Shown: positions 55,632-64,000, counted from the first letter of the stretch. The stretch is DNA of 64,000 bases from Selenomonas bovis DSM 23594 (GCF_000381005.1 NZ_KB908392.1:1-64000), one strand, 5' to 3'. A program made the numbers and translations. The notes: generated by a model from the sequence alone, not told the origin.

Positions 55632-56270
55632 TCATTCTACTGCCGCCCTGACGAGCGCCAGCAGGCTGCCGCCCTCATAGCGCACGCCCCGGATGCCCGC
55701 GTTGCGCGCGCAGGCCATGTCACTCTCCGTGTCGCCGACGAAATAGGAGCTCGCCTTGTCGATGGCGAATTCCTCGCAGGCGCGGTCGACGAGACCGGGG
55801 CTCGGCTTGCGGCAAACGCAGGTCTTCGTGTAGCGCGGCACGCTGCCGTCCGGGTGGTGCGGGCAGTAGTAGAGGGCGTCGAGATGGGCGCCGCTGCGCT
55901 GCAGCTCGGCGTTCATCCAGTCGTAGACGCGCACGACGTCGCTCTCCGGATAGTAGCCGCGCGCGACGCCGCTCTGGTTCGTGACGAGAATGGCGAGGTA
56001 GCCGCGGTCGTTGACGTATTTGATGGCCTCCTGCGCGCCGGGGATCCACTGGAAGTCCTCCGGCCGGTGCAAGTAGTGGATGTCGACGTTGAGCGTGCCG
56101 TCACGGTCGAAAAAGACGGCTTTCGCACGGCGGCGCCTGCCTGCCCCCGCCGGAGACGCTGCACTGCTGCCAGGCTGCGCCTGCATGTGCCGCGGCGCTA
56201 CACCTGCGCCTTCCGGCGCATCCGCTGCGACAGCTGACGGTTCCGCCCGCGCGGGCTGCTCATTCCCCAT
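55632..56270 (-). CDS. gmhB: D-glycero-D-manno-heptose 1,7-bisphosphate phosphatase
   Basis: This HAD phosphatase of the GmhB/HisB-N family (212 aa) removes the C7 phosphate in ADP-heptose synthesis. Motif I FFDRDGTLN (about 54), VTNQSGVARGYY (about 96), a CxH-type zinc loop CPHHPDGSVPRYTKTCVCRKP (about 135) and VGDTESDM (about 178) are present. The first 50 residues are an Ala/Gly/Pro/Arg-rich extension not usual in the family, so an internal start is possible. It overlaps the hldD stop by 11 bp. Confidence 0.93.
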   Translation of the reverse strand: MGNEQPARAEPSAVAADAPEGAGVAPRHMQAQPGSSAASPAGAGRRRRAKAVFFDRDGTLNVDIHYLHRPEDFQWIPGAQEAIKYVNDRGYLAILVTNQSGVARGYYPESDVVRVYDWMNAELQRSGAHLDALYYCPHHPDGSVPRYTKTCVCRKPSPGLVDRACEEFAIDKASSYFVGDTESDMACARNAGIRGVRYEGGSLLALVRAAVE

Positions 56271-57246
56271 AGGTGAAATAGCCGCCGTTGTCGAGGAAGT
56301 CGACGTATTCCTTCACGGCGTCCTCCATCTTGTGGAAGCCCTGGTCGTAGCCGGCTTCCTCGAGGTGCGTGCGGTCGGCCTGCGTGTAGTTCTGGTATTT
56401 GCCCTTGAGCACCTCGGGGAAGTCGCGGTAAGCGATCTCGCCCTTGCCCATCGCGGCGATGACGGCGCGCGCGACCTCGTTGTAGGTATGGCTCTCGCCC
56501 GTGCCGCAGTTGTAGATGCCGGACGGCGCGCCGTTTTCCCAGAACCAGAGGTTGACGTTCACGACGTCTTTGACGTAGACGAAGTCGCGGCGCTGCTCGC
56601 CGTCAGCGACCGGCTTGCCCGCGATCGTGCCGTAGCCGCGGAAGAGGTGCGCCTTGCCCGTCTCGTTGATCTGGTTGTAGAGCTGGTAGAAGATGGACGC
56701 CATCTTTCCCTTGTGGTGCTCCTGCGGGCCGTAGACGTTGAAATAGCGCAGGCCGACGATCTGGCTGCGCGCCTCGGGCATGACCTGGCGCACATAGCGG
56801 TCGAAGGCGAGCTTGCTGAAGGCGTACGGGTTCAGCGCATCCTCAGAGGCGTCGCCCTCGCGGAAGCCGTGCAGGCCGCCGCCGTAGGTCGAGGCGGAGG
56901 ATGCGTAGAGGAACGGGATGCGGTGCTGCAGGCAGAAATGCAGGAGTGCCTTGGAGTACTCGTAGTTGACGCGCATCATGAAATTCACGTCGTACTCCAT
57001 CGTGTCGGAGCAGGCGCCCTCGTGGAAGACGGCGTCGATGTCCGTGCCGTCAAAATCGTCGTCCTCGATGGATTTCAGGAAGTCGTCCTTGTGCTGGTAG
57101 TCGATGAACTGCAGGCCGCGCAGATTCTTGTAGTTCTCGCCGTCCTTGAGGTCGTCGACGACGAGGATGTCCGTGCGCCCGCGGCGGTTGAGTTCCTTGA
57201 CGATGTTGCTGCCGATGAAGCCGGCAGCGCCTGTGACAATGATCAT
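56260..57246 (-). CDS. hldD: ADP-L-glycero-D-manno-heptose 6-epimerase
   Basis: This 328-aa epimerase makes the final L,D-form of ADP-heptose for LPS inner core. It has GAAGFIGSNIVKELN at the N terminus, VDDLKDGENYKNLRGL, HEGACSDTMEYD (about 76), the active-site YASSASTYGGG with AFSKLAFDRYVRQ, and GLRYFNVYGPQEHHKGKMAS. The ATG at 57246 follows GGGAGG; an in-frame extension to 57339 is unlikely. It overlaps gmhB by 11 bp. Confidence 0.96.
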   Translation of the reverse strand: MIIVTGAAGFIGSNIVKELNRRGRTDILVVDDLKDGENYKNLRGLQFIDYQHKDDFLKSIEDDDFDGTDIDAVFHEGACSDTMEYDVNFMMRVNYEYSKALLHFCLQHRIPFLYASSASTYGGGLHGFREGDASEDALNPYAFSKLAFDRYVRQVMPEARSQIVGLRYFNVYGPQEHHKGKMASIFYQLYNQINETGKAHLFRGYGTIAGKPVADGEQRRDFVYVKDVVNVNLWFWENGAPSGIYNCGTGESHTYNEVARAVIAAMGKGEIAYRDFPEVLKGKYQNYTQADRTHLEEAGYDQGFHKMEDAVKEYVDFLDNGGYFTYGE

Positions 57247-57418
57247 GATGGTTCCTCCCATGTCAGATAAGGGTATCACTAGAATGTCCGCATGTCGCGG
57301 CGCCCGCAGCAGTCCTACCGGTGCAGGCCGCCGTTTCATCGCGTGTGCCGCGCATGAGGCTCCGCCTGCCGCACCGCTTTCAATAACGGCAGCGGCGCGC
57401 GGCCAGCAGGCCTGCGGC

Positions 57419-58417
57419 TCAGCCCTCGCTTTCCTCCAGGCCGCGCAGCGCTGTGAGCAACTCCGGACGGCTCACGGCGTAGGTGCCGAGCTTCGCGACG
57501 ACGACGCTCGCGGCGAGGTTCGCGAGGAACGCGCTCGCGCCGCTCGAAAGCCCGCCCGCGAGTCCCGCCGCAAAGACAGCGATGACCGTATCGCCGGCGC
57601 CGGAGACGTCGAAGACCTCCTGCGCGCGCGTCGGGATATGCGTCGTCTTTCCCTCCTGCACGAGGGAAAGGCCCGCCTCCGAGCGCGTGGCGATGACGTT
57701 TTTGATCTTATACTTCCGCATGACGTAGTGCGCCGCGCGCTCGACGGCCTCGTCCTTGTTGCGGATGGGCTCGAGGAGCACCTCGTTGATCTCCTTGAGG
57801 TTCGGCGTGATGTAGTCCGCGTGCTCATACTTCGTCCAGTTGCTCCCCTTGGGGTCGATGATGACGGGCACGCCGTGCGCGTGCGCCGCGTTGATGATCG
57901 CCTGACACGACTGCTGCGTGCAGGCGCCCTTGCCGTAGTCCGAGATGATGAGCGCGTCGAGGCTCTCGTTGAGCTTCTGCTCGATGTAATTCTGCAGGCG
58001 CTCGCGATAGACGGGCGCTGGCGGGTCGATCTCCTCGAAGTCGAGCCGCAGCATCTGCTGATGCCCGCCGATGACGCGCAGCTTCGTCGTCGTCGGCTGG
58101 TTCGTATGCACGAGCCCGCGGAAATCAATGGCGCGCGCCGTGAGCCGTTCCTCGAGGCTCTGGCAGTGGTAGTCCTCGCCGACGAACCCCGCGAGGCTCG
58201 TCTGGCAGCCGAGCAGCGCGAGGTTGTGCGCGACGTTCGCCGCGCCGCCGAGCGTCTCCTTCGTCGAGAGCACATGCGTGACGGGAACCGGCGCCTCCGG
58301 CGAGATGCGCGTGACCTCGCCGTAGTAATACTTGTCGAGCATGACGTCGCCGACGACGAGGATGTTGCATTTCTGCGTCGTCTCAGCGACGAATGAATAG
58401 AGTTGCTCCTTGTCCAT
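57419..58417 (-). CDS. Heptose-7-phosphate kinase-like PfkB protein (HldE N-terminal domain type)
   Basis: This 332-aa protein has the RfaE1/HldE kinase pattern: VVGDVMLDKYYYGEVTRISPEAPVPV, GGAANVAHNLALLG, DYGKGACT (about 158), IDPKGSNW, and the catalytic FDVSGAGDTVIA (about 270). It should phosphorylate D-glycero-D-manno-heptose 7-phosphate at C1. No adenylyltransferase domain is fused. A second kinase of the same type lies at 61424-62431; which of the two serves ADP-heptose synthesis is unclear. Confidence 0.88.
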   Translation of the reverse strand: MDKEQLYSFVAETTQKCNILVVGDVMLDKYYYGEVTRISPEAPVPVTHVLSTKETLGGAANVAHNLALLGCQTSLAGFVGEDYHCQSLEERLTARAIDFRGLVHTNQPTTTKLRVIGGHQQMLRLDFEEIDPPAPVYRERLQNYIEQKLNESLDALIISDYGKGACTQQSCQAIINAAHAHGVPVIIDPKGSNWTKYEHADYITPNLKEINEVLLEPIRNKDEAVERAAHYVMRKYKIKNVIATRSEAGLSLVQEGKTTHIPTRAQEVFDVSGAGDTVIAVFAAGLAGGLSSGASAFLANLAASVVVAKLGTYAVSRPELLTALRGLEESEG

Positions 58418-58478
58418 CTCTTCACCTCAGCATTTCTAACTATCTCTCAGGTTTTCTCCAGGAAGCGCCGGATCCTTA

Positions 58479-58640
58479 AGGAAGCGCTGATTAAATGAAG
58501 TACTCCGGATTTACGCGGATGCGCTGTATCTCTCTAGGAGACAAACCGCAGGCGTAGCCGAAGCTACGCTGAGGTTTGTCGACGACGAGAGGACAGCGCA
58601 GACGCGTGAAGACGGAGTGCTGAATTAATCAGTGCTTCCT
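58479..58640. mobile_element. Family B MITE, copy 3, at the end of a heptosyltransferase gene
   Basis: Terminal repeats AGGAAGCGCTGATTAA and complement of AGGAAGCACTGATTAA are flanked by TA (58477-58478 and 58641-58642). The interior is nearly identical to copy 1. The right end and its TA form the stop codon of the gene at 58640-59800. Confidence 0.9.
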
Positions 58641-59800
58641 TAAAGCTCTACGATCCGGCAGGCATGGCTGCCCGCGCCGCTGCGCGGCAGCTCGCGCGCA
58701 GGGCGGCCGCCGTACGCCGCCAAAAGCTCGTGCACGTAGCGCATGACGACGGCGACGGGGATGTGCTTCATGCAGGCCATGTGCGCCACGCCCTTTTTCG
58801 GGCAGTCGTGGATACCGCAGGGGTGGCAGGGCTCCGGCGTCTTGATGAGGATGTCCTTCGCGTCGTAGGGGTAGAAGGTCGGCACGGGGCTCGCGCCGAA
58901 CATCGTGACGATGGGGACGTTCATCGCGACGCCGACGTGCATGGGGCCGGAGTCCGTCGTGAGGAAGAGGCACGAGCGCTCGAGAAGCCCCGCGAGCACG
59001 GCGAGGCTGACCTTGCCCGTGAGCACGTGGAGGCGCGGGCTCTGCCGCTCCTCCATGAGGGCGGTGCAGCCCGCGACGAGCGCGACGTCCGTCGGCCCGC
59101 CGAGGAAGAGCACGTCGTAGCCCTCGCGCAGGAGCGCATCGGCGCAGGCGGCGAAATAATCCGCCGGCCAGCGCTTCGTCGCCCAGCTCGCGCCGATGTT
59201 GAACGCGACGACCTGCGGCGGCGTTTTCCCATCGCGCCTGCCGCCCTCGCCGCGCAGGATATGCTCCTGCCAGAGGCGCTCCGCCTGCTGCTCGGCCTCC
59301 TCCGGCAGCCACATCTCGAGGCCCCGGTCGTCGATGCGCGTGACGCCCGCAGCCTCGCGCAGCACATCGAGGTGGCAGAGCACCTGATGCTTCACACGGT
59401 CCGGCGGCGTGTCCGCCATGGCGTTATTCGGCAGCACCTGGTCGAAAAAGCGGCGGAAAAAGGGCTGTGCGTAGCCGACAATGCGCTTCGCGCCGGAAAA
59501 GGCCGCGATGGCGCTCGCGCGCTCGTTGCGGTGCAGGTTGATGACGAGGTCGAAATGGCGCCTGCGGATGCGGCGGATGAAACGCACGAGCGCGAGCAGG
59601 CCTTTGTCCGCGCCGTGCTTGTCGATGAGCAGGCACTCGTCGATGTTCCTGTTGCAGCGCACGAGATCGCCGAGCGGCTTGTCCGTGAGCAGCGTGATCT
59701 CGGCCTCCGGATAGCTTTCGCGCAGCGTCCGCAGCGCCGGCGTCACGAGCATGAGGTCGCCGATATGCATGGTGTTGATGACGAGGATCGTTCGGTACAT
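58640..59800 (-). CDS. Family 9 glycosyltransferase (heptosyltransferase, WaaF/WaaQ-like)
   Basis: This 386-aa GT9 enzyme moves heptose from ADP-heptose to the LPS inner core. It has ILVINTMHIGDLMLVTPALRTLRE at the N terminus, FDLVINLHRNERA (about 88), FNIGASWATKRWPADYF (about 203) and the ADP-binding TTDSGPMHVGVAMNVPIVTMFG (about 283), then CHPCGIHDCPKKGVAHMACM. The stop codon TAA is made by the end of a family B MITE, so the native C terminus may have been altered. The gene is 46 bp downstream of the next heptosyltransferase. Confidence 0.92.
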   Translation of the reverse strand: MYRTILVINTMHIGDLMLVTPALRTLRESYPEAEITLLTDKPLGDLVRCNRNIDECLLIDKHGADKGLLALVRFIRRIRRRHFDLVINLHRNERASAIAAFSGAKRIVGYAQPFFRRFFDQVLPNNAMADTPPDRVKHQVLCHLDVLREAAGVTRIDDRGLEMWLPEEAEQQAERLWQEHILRGEGGRRDGKTPPQVVAFNIGASWATKRWPADYFAACADALLREGYDVLFLGGPTDVALVAGCTALMEERQSPRLHVLTGKVSLAVLAGLLERSCLFLTTDSGPMHVGVAMNVPIVTMFGASPVPTFYPYDAKDILIKTPEPCHPCGIHDCPKKGVAHMACMKHIPVAVVMRYVHELLAAYGGRPARELPRSGAGSHACRIVEL

Positions 59801-59846
59801 CGAGACATTCCTTTCCTGTGGACAGTACGGATTCCACGCGACCCGC

Positions 59847-60878
59847 TCACGCGAGGCGCAACAGCGCCCCGATTTTTCTCTCCACCTGCTCCGGCGCGAT
59901 GGCCGCGAGGCAGTCGAGGCCTTTCGGGCAGGCGCGCTTCATGCACTCACAGCAGGGATGATCCGCGACGAGGACGTTCTCCATCTGGCCGTAGAGGCCC
60001 GTGCGCTGCGGGTAGGTCGGCCCCATGAGCATGACGCTCGGCGCGCCGAGCCCCGCGGCGAGGTGCGTCGGCCCTGTATCGCCGCCGACGACGCAGGCCG
60101 CCCGCTGGAACACGAAAGCGAGCTCCTGGAGGCTCATGCGGCCGACGAGATTGACGGGCGGGATCTCCGCCGCGCGCTCGATGCGCGCAGCCGTCTGCGC
60201 CTCGACGACGCCGCTGCCAACGAGCACGGGGATGCGCCCCTGCTCGTAGAGCCAGTCCGCGAGCGCGGCGAAATGCTCCGCGGGCCAGCATTTCGTCGGC
60301 CAGCTCGCGCCCACGATGAGCGCGACGTAGGGATTTTCCATGCGCGCGCCCGCCTGCGCGAAGAGCGCCTGCGCCCGCCCCTGCGCCCTCTCGGGCACAC
60401 GCAGCGGCATGCGCACCTCGCGCACCGCGCAGCCGATGGCGCGTGCGACGTCGAGGTAGCGCTCGATGACATGCGCGTGCGCGTGCGGCCCGACGACAGG
60501 CGCCGAGACGAGCTGGCTGCCCTCGCGCATGTTCCACATGCCGTATTTTCTCCCCTTCGGCGCGGGAGCGAGATAGGCGATGGCCGCGGACTTGAAGAGC
60601 CCCTGCAGGTCGAGCACGGCATCGTAGCGGCGCGCCTGCAGCTTCTCTTTGAGCGGGCCGAACGCCCGCAGGAAACCGCCCGGCGAGCGGAATTCCTTTT
60701 TCCGAAAGACGATGATCTCATCGACGCACGCGTCCATCGCGACGATGTCGTAGGCGGGCGGCTCAACGACCCAGGTGAGATGCGCCTCCGGGTACGTTTC
60801 CTTGATGGCGTAGGAAACGGGAAGCGCATGAATGACATCGCCGATCGAGCTGAGCTTGACGATGAGGATGCTTCTCAT
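59847..60878 (-). CDS. Family 9 glycosyltransferase (heptosyltransferase I, WaaC-like)
   Basis: This 343-aa GT9 enzyme begins RSILIVKLSSIGDVIHALPV, the typical WaaC-type start, with DAVLDLQGLFKSA (about 88), VGASWPTKCWPAEHF (about 198) and GGDTGPTHLAAGLGAPSVMLMGPT (about 272). It should add the first heptose to Kdo. The ATG at 60878 overlaps the stop of the adenylyltransferase gene (ATGA) and is supported by GGGAG upstream; the longer frame to 61319 is a shadow of that gene. Confidence 0.93.
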   Translation of the reverse strand: MRSILIVKLSSIGDVIHALPVSYAIKETYPEAHLTWVVEPPAYDIVAMDACVDEIIVFRKKEFRSPGGFLRAFGPLKEKLQARRYDAVLDLQGLFKSAAIAYLAPAPKGRKYGMWNMREGSQLVSAPVVGPHAHAHVIERYLDVARAIGCAVREVRMPLRVPERAQGRAQALFAQAGARMENPYVALIVGASWPTKCWPAEHFAALADWLYEQGRIPVLVGSGVVEAQTAARIERAAEIPPVNLVGRMSLQELAFVFQRAACVVGGDTGPTHLAAGLGAPSVMLMGPTYPQRTGLYGQMENVLVADHPCCECMKRACPKGLDCLAAIAPEQVERKIGALLRLA

Positions 60879-61351
60879 GGCTCCCTGGCCCCCTCCTGGA
60901 TTTTCTCGATGACATGCGTCGTCGAGCGTCCCGCGACCATTGGAACGAAGGCGACACGCCCGCCCCAGCGCCGCACGACGTCCGCCTCGGGCAGGGGCTT
61001 TCCCTCGTAGTCCGCGCCCTTGACGTAGACGTCTGGGTGCACCTTCTCGATGATGGCCTCGGCCGTCTTCTCGCCGAAGAGCACGACGTAGTCGACGGCG
61101 CGCAGCGCCCCGACGACAGCCGCGCGGTCGCGCTCGCTGTTGATGGGACGCCGCGGGCCCTTGTTCTCTCGCACAGAGGCATCGGTATTGAGCCCGAGCA
61201 CGAGGATATCGCCGTACGACTTCGCCTGCTCGAGGTAGCGCACATGGCCCGCGTGCAGGATGTCGAAGCAGCCGTTCGTGAAGACGACGGTCGCGCCCGC
61301 CTCGCGCAGCGTCGCGCAAAAGGATGCAATCTTATCGGGATGTATCAGCAT
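60875..61351 (-). CDS. Heptose-1-phosphate adenylyltransferase (HldE C-terminal domain type)
   Basis: This 158-aa nucleotidyltransferase has the FTNGCFDILHAGHVRYLEQAK signature (HxGH, about 28-42) and the second motif region PRRPINSERDRA and GADYEGKPLPEADVV. It corresponds to RfaE2, which makes ADP-D,D-heptose from the 1-phosphate. In E. coli it is fused to the kinase; here it is a separate gene between a kinase and a heptosyltransferase, overlapping the latter by 4 bp. Confidence 0.94.
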   Translation of the reverse strand: MLIHPDKIASFCATLREAGATVVFTNGCFDILHAGHVRYLEQAKSYGDILVLGLNTDASVRENKGPRRPINSERDRAAVVGALRAVDYVVLFGEKTAEAIIEKVHPDVYVKGADYEGKPLPEADVVRRWGGRVAFVPMVAGRSTTHVIEKIQEGAREP

Positions 61352-61423
61352 TTCTTCTCCTCCGTCTGTGCTCGTAATGCCTGCGGCGGCGCCTCTGCGA
61401 GCCGCCCACGGCAGCCCGCAGCT

Positions 61424-62431
61424 TCAGTCCGCCGCGTCGCCCTGCGCGTCGAGCGCGCGCACAAGCTCCGCTGCGCTCACGGTCGCCGTGCCGAGCTTGC
61501 GCACGGCGATGCCGCTCGCGACGTTGCTGAGGCGCGCGGCCTCCGGCGCCTCGATGCCCGCAGCGAGGGCGAGGATGACGGTCGCAACGCAGGTATCGCC
61601 CGCGCCGGAGACGTCGTAGACCTCGCTCCTATCGCTCACGGGGATGTCCGTGACCGCGCCGTCTCGCGAGAAAAGCATCATGCCCTGCTCGCCGCGCGTG
61701 ACGAGCACGCCGTCCGCAGAGAGCTCCGTGAGGAGCTCGCGCCCAGCGGCCATGAGGGCCGCCTCGTCCGGCAGCTCCCGTCCGACGGCCGCAGAGAGCT
61801 CCGCGTCGTTCTGCTTGACATAGCCGATGTCGCGGAACCGCCGGATGTCGTAGCGCGAGTCGACGATGCTCGGCAGGCCGTGCTCGCGGGCGTAGCCGAT
61901 GAGCTTGTCCTTGACCGCCTCCGTGATGGTGCCTGAGCCGTAGTCTGAGAGCACGATGCCCTCCATCTGCGGCAGGATCTCATCGAGATAACGCAGCATC
62001 GCCTGCTCCGTCTCGCGGCGCAGCGGCGCGTGGCTCTCCTTGTCGAGGCGCACGATCTGCTGGCTGACCGTCGCGCGGCCGCCCGCGATGATGCGCGTCT
62101 TGGAGATGGTCGGCCGCGCGGCGTCGCGGAAAAGCCCCGCCGTCTGGACGCCTTTTTCCGCGAGGATGTCCGCGAGCCCCTGCGCCGCGGCGTCCTCGCC
62201 GAGCAGGCCGACGGCGTAGACAGAGCCGCCGAGCGTCTGCGCGTTGTGCGCGACATTCGCCGCGCCGCCCGCGACGATTTTCTCTCCCGCCTGCTCGAGT
62301 ACGAGCACGGGCGCCTCGCGCGAGATGCGCGAGATGCGCCCATCGATATAGATATCCGCCACCATATCCCCGATGACGAGGATGCGGCGGCCCGCCAGGC
62401 GCTTCACGAGATCAGCAGTATCCCTTCCCAT
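61424..62431 (-). CDS. Heptose-7-phosphate kinase-like PfkB protein (second paralogue)
   Basis: This 335-aa PfkB kinase of the RfaE1 type has VIGDMVADIYIDGRISRISREAPV, GGAANVAHNAQTLG, SDYGSGTIT (about 158), VDSRYDIRRF (about 185) and the catalytic YDVSGAGDTCVA (about 275). It lies directly upstream of the adenylyltransferase gene, making it the stronger candidate for HldE-type kinase, although VDSRYDI replaces the usual DPKG-like segment seen in the 57.4-kb paralogue. The ATG at 62431 follows GAGGAG. It starts 12 bp after the LptD-like gene. Confidence 0.88.
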   Translation of the reverse strand: MGRDTADLVKRLAGRRILVIGDMVADIYIDGRISRISREAPVLVLEQAGEKIVAGGAANVAHNAQTLGGSVYAVGLLGEDAAAQGLADILAEKGVQTAGLFRDAARPTISKTRIIAGGRATVSQQIVRLDKESHAPLRRETEQAMLRYLDEILPQMEGIVLSDYGSGTITEAVKDKLIGYAREHGLPSIVDSRYDIRRFRDIGYVKQNDAELSAAVGRELPDEAALMAAGRELLTELSADGVLVTRGEQGMMLFSRDGAVTDIPVSDRSEVYDVSGAGDTCVATVILALAAGIEAPEAARLSNVASGIAVRKLGTATVSAAELVRALDAQGDAAD

Positions 62432-62442
62432 CGTCTCTCTCC

Positions 62443-63990
62443 TCACCACGGCGTGAACTGCCACTGCACCTTCCAGGTATCCTGCTTCGAGCGATAGCGC
62501 AGGATGAGCTGCGTGCAGTGGAAATCATGGAACCAGTAATAATCAAGGTCATTGAGCTCGCCGTCCTGCGCATTCCACTCGAGCGCTGCCGCCACGCGGT
62601 CGCGGTCCGTAATGCGGTAGCTGAGTCCAGTCTGTATCTTCTGCGAGTAATCGTCAAGATCGAAGTCGAAAAGCGAGTTCTGCGTGTTGTTCTTGCTGTA
62701 GCTATATGCCGCATAAGCCGCCCAACGCTGATCGAAATCCTTGAGCAGCGCTGCGTCGAACGTGAGGCCCTTGACCGTCGAGTCGTCATAGCTTTCCTTC
62801 GTGATGGAGTAGCCAGCGCCGAGCGTCAGGTACCAGCGGTGGAACACGATGGGCGCGCGGCTGACTCCGAAGCTGTAGACCGTATGCGTACTCTCGATAC
62901 CGTTCGACTGGTTCTCCCAGCGGCCGACACGGTAGCTCAGGCCGTAGCTGAACGGTGTCCCCTTGATGGGATGCCCATAGTTCCAGTCAAGATTCGGCTT
63001 GCGCTTCACCCAGTTCTCATCGCTGTCCTCGTAATAGCCGTAGGATAGCGCGAACGTTCCCGCCTTCTTCGTCGCCCAATCGAAATCGCCATAGCTCCGT
63101 CCGCCATGCTTCGTAGACGCATAGAGATGCTCATGCGTCCAGACGCGGTTCGCGACAGGCTGGGAGAGATCCTGCTTGAGCCAGACGCCCGCATCCTTGC
63201 TGTAGCCGATGCGCGGCAGCTGATCCAGAGGCTCCTCTTTTGTGAGGTCCTTCTCGTAGCGGTCGCGCGCGAAGAGCACTGCTCCCCTGGCCCAGAATTT
63301 CGCCTTGTAGAGGATCATCTTGTCATTCGGATAGATCTCAATGCGCTCGGCGCTCAGGTGATAATCGGGACGAATCGCGCCGCATTTCGTCGTTGTGCCG
63401 TCGTAGATGACAATATGGTCGGGATAGAACTCGAACCGCTTGCCCGAGACATACTGATGATCCACCTTGCCCTTCGCGCTCTCCATCGAGCCCGTTTTCG
63501 CGCCGTAGCGGTAGAACGCGCGGTAGCCGTCGAGCTCTACGCGCGACTGCCCAGGCGTGATCTGTATGACATGCGCCTTCCCCGGAAGCTCGACCTGCTG
63601 CTTCTGCAGGTTGCCGCGCACGCTGTCCGGTGAATCGAACGAATGGCCGTCCATCTGCACGACATGCACCTTGCCGACTGCTGTGAACTCGCCCGTCGTC
63701 TGATCGTAAGTGAGCTCGTCGCCCTCGAAGGATGCCGGCACGGGCTGGTCCGGCCGCACAGGGTAGCGCAGGTGCTTCTGCATCTCCTGCACCTCAGAGA
63801 TGAGTTTCTGCTCCGCCTCCGAGAGCCGGTTCTCCCGTTCCAAGCGATGCTGATTCTCGATGAAATCGAGGCGGCTCATGCCCGCGTCGCTCGATCCCCG
63901 GTAAGCCGCTTGTACCGTTCCCGGCAGGAAAAGCCCTGCCGCTATCATGCCAAGACATAGAGAAACCTGTTTGTGTGTCAACGATTTCAT
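62443..63990 (-). CDS. LptD/OstA-like outer-membrane protein
   Basis: This 515-aa protein has a signal peptide (cleavage after TVQA, about 29), a helical linker (about 38-75), an OstA/LptA-like beta-jellyroll (about 85-230, beginning ASFEGDELTYDQTTGEFTAVGKV) and a C-terminal beta-barrel ending in an aromatic residue (VQWQFTPW). LptD inserts LPS into the outer leaflet. It is much shorter than the LptD of proteobacteria (about 780 aa), mainly in the barrel. It is the first visible gene of the heptose/heptosyltransferase operon; its start is 10 bp from the right edge. Confidence 0.82.
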   Translation of the reverse strand: MKSLTHKQVSLCLGMIAAGLFLPGTVQAAYRGSSDAGMSRLDFIENQHRLERENRLSEAEQKLISEVQEMQKHLRYPVRPDQPVPASFEGDELTYDQTTGEFTAVGKVHVVQMDGHSFDSPDSVRGNLQKQQVELPGKAHVIQITPGQSRVELDGYRAFYRYGAKTGSMESAKGKVDHQYVSGKRFEFYPDHIVIYDGTTTKCGAIRPDYHLSAERIEIYPNDKMILYKAKFWARGAVLFARDRYEKDLTKEEPLDQLPRIGYSKDAGVWLKQDLSQPVANRVWTHEHLYASTKHGGRSYGDFDWATKKAGTFALSYGYYEDSDENWVKRKPNLDWNYGHPIKGTPFSYGLSYRVGRWENQSNGIESTHTVYSFGVSRAPIVFHRWYLTLGAGYSITKESYDDSTVKGLTFDAALLKDFDQRWAAYAAYSYSKNNTQNSLFDFDLDDYSQKIQTGLSYRITDRDRVAAALEWNAQDGELNDLDYYWFHDFHCTQLILRYRSKQDTWKVQWQFTPW

Positions 63991-64000
63991 ATCTAAATGA

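Overview
The window looks like a chromosomal segment from a diderm Firmicute of class Negativicutes, most likely family Selenomonadaceae (Selenomonas/Mitsuokella type). The partial 16S gene at the left edge reads like that group. An outer-membrane porin with an N-terminal SLH domain, the rapZ-yvcK-whiA trio of Firmicutes, a heptose-based LPS pathway and an OstA/LptD-like protein occur together. Third codon positions are very GC-rich, which creates many long shadow reading frames that are not genes.

Layout. 1-0.75 kb: 5' end of a 16S rRNA gene (minus strand) with a long leader and two tandem consensus promoters. 0.75-13 kb (minus strand): a secreted protein of unknown function, a polysaccharide deacetylase, whiA-yvcK-rapZ, two Cof-type HAD phosphatases, a DUF805 protein, rubrerythrin, a Cache-GGDEF diguanylate cyclase and serS. 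13-20.3 kb (plus strand): a type I restriction-modification island (hsdR-hsdM-hsdS) followed by a HicAB-type toxin-antitoxin pair and a cluster of three hairpins. 20.3-29.5 kb: a secreted protein of unknown function, hydF, an unrecognised 187-aa protein, an HD-GYP protein, a pyridoxal kinase-like gene, queF, a GGDEF-EAL protein with a 75-aa companion, and the SLH porin. 29.9-34.9 kb: two-subunit fumarase plus a succinate dehydrogenase/fumarate reductase sdhCAB operon. 35-40.9 kb: rph-rdgB-yfcE, a CofE-like ligase with a membrane-anchored unknown and a YbgC-type thioesterase, murI, tRNA-Ser(UGA) and a TatD-associated radical SAM gene.

40.9-64 kb is a surface polysaccharide/LPS region. It holds an initiating sugar-phosphate transferase, UDP-GlcA epimerase, UDP-glucose dehydrogenase, several glycosyltransferases, an O-antigen ligase/polymerase-like protein, a VirK/DUF535 protein and a membrane sulfatase-fold transferase. 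These are followed by the ADP-heptose pathway (gmhB, hldD, two HldE-kinase-like genes, a separate adenylyltransferase), two heptosyltransferases and an LptD-like outer-membrane protein. Several genes from about 46 to 49 kb are AT-richer than their neighbours and were probably acquired.

Two small repeat families are scattered between genes. Family A is a palindromic element of about 118 bp with a GTCCAC-TTC-GTGGAC stem. Family B is a MITE of about 162 bp with 16-bp terminal inverted repeats, TA target duplications and a near full-length hairpin. One family B copy is inserted inside a family A copy with an exact TA duplication, and another supplies the stop codon of a heptosyltransferase gene. 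No single locus stands out as a clearly new multi-gene system. The most informative observations are the nested repeats, the mosaic HsdS, the paired heptose-kinase paralogues and the face-to-face promoters at 51.7-51.9 kb.
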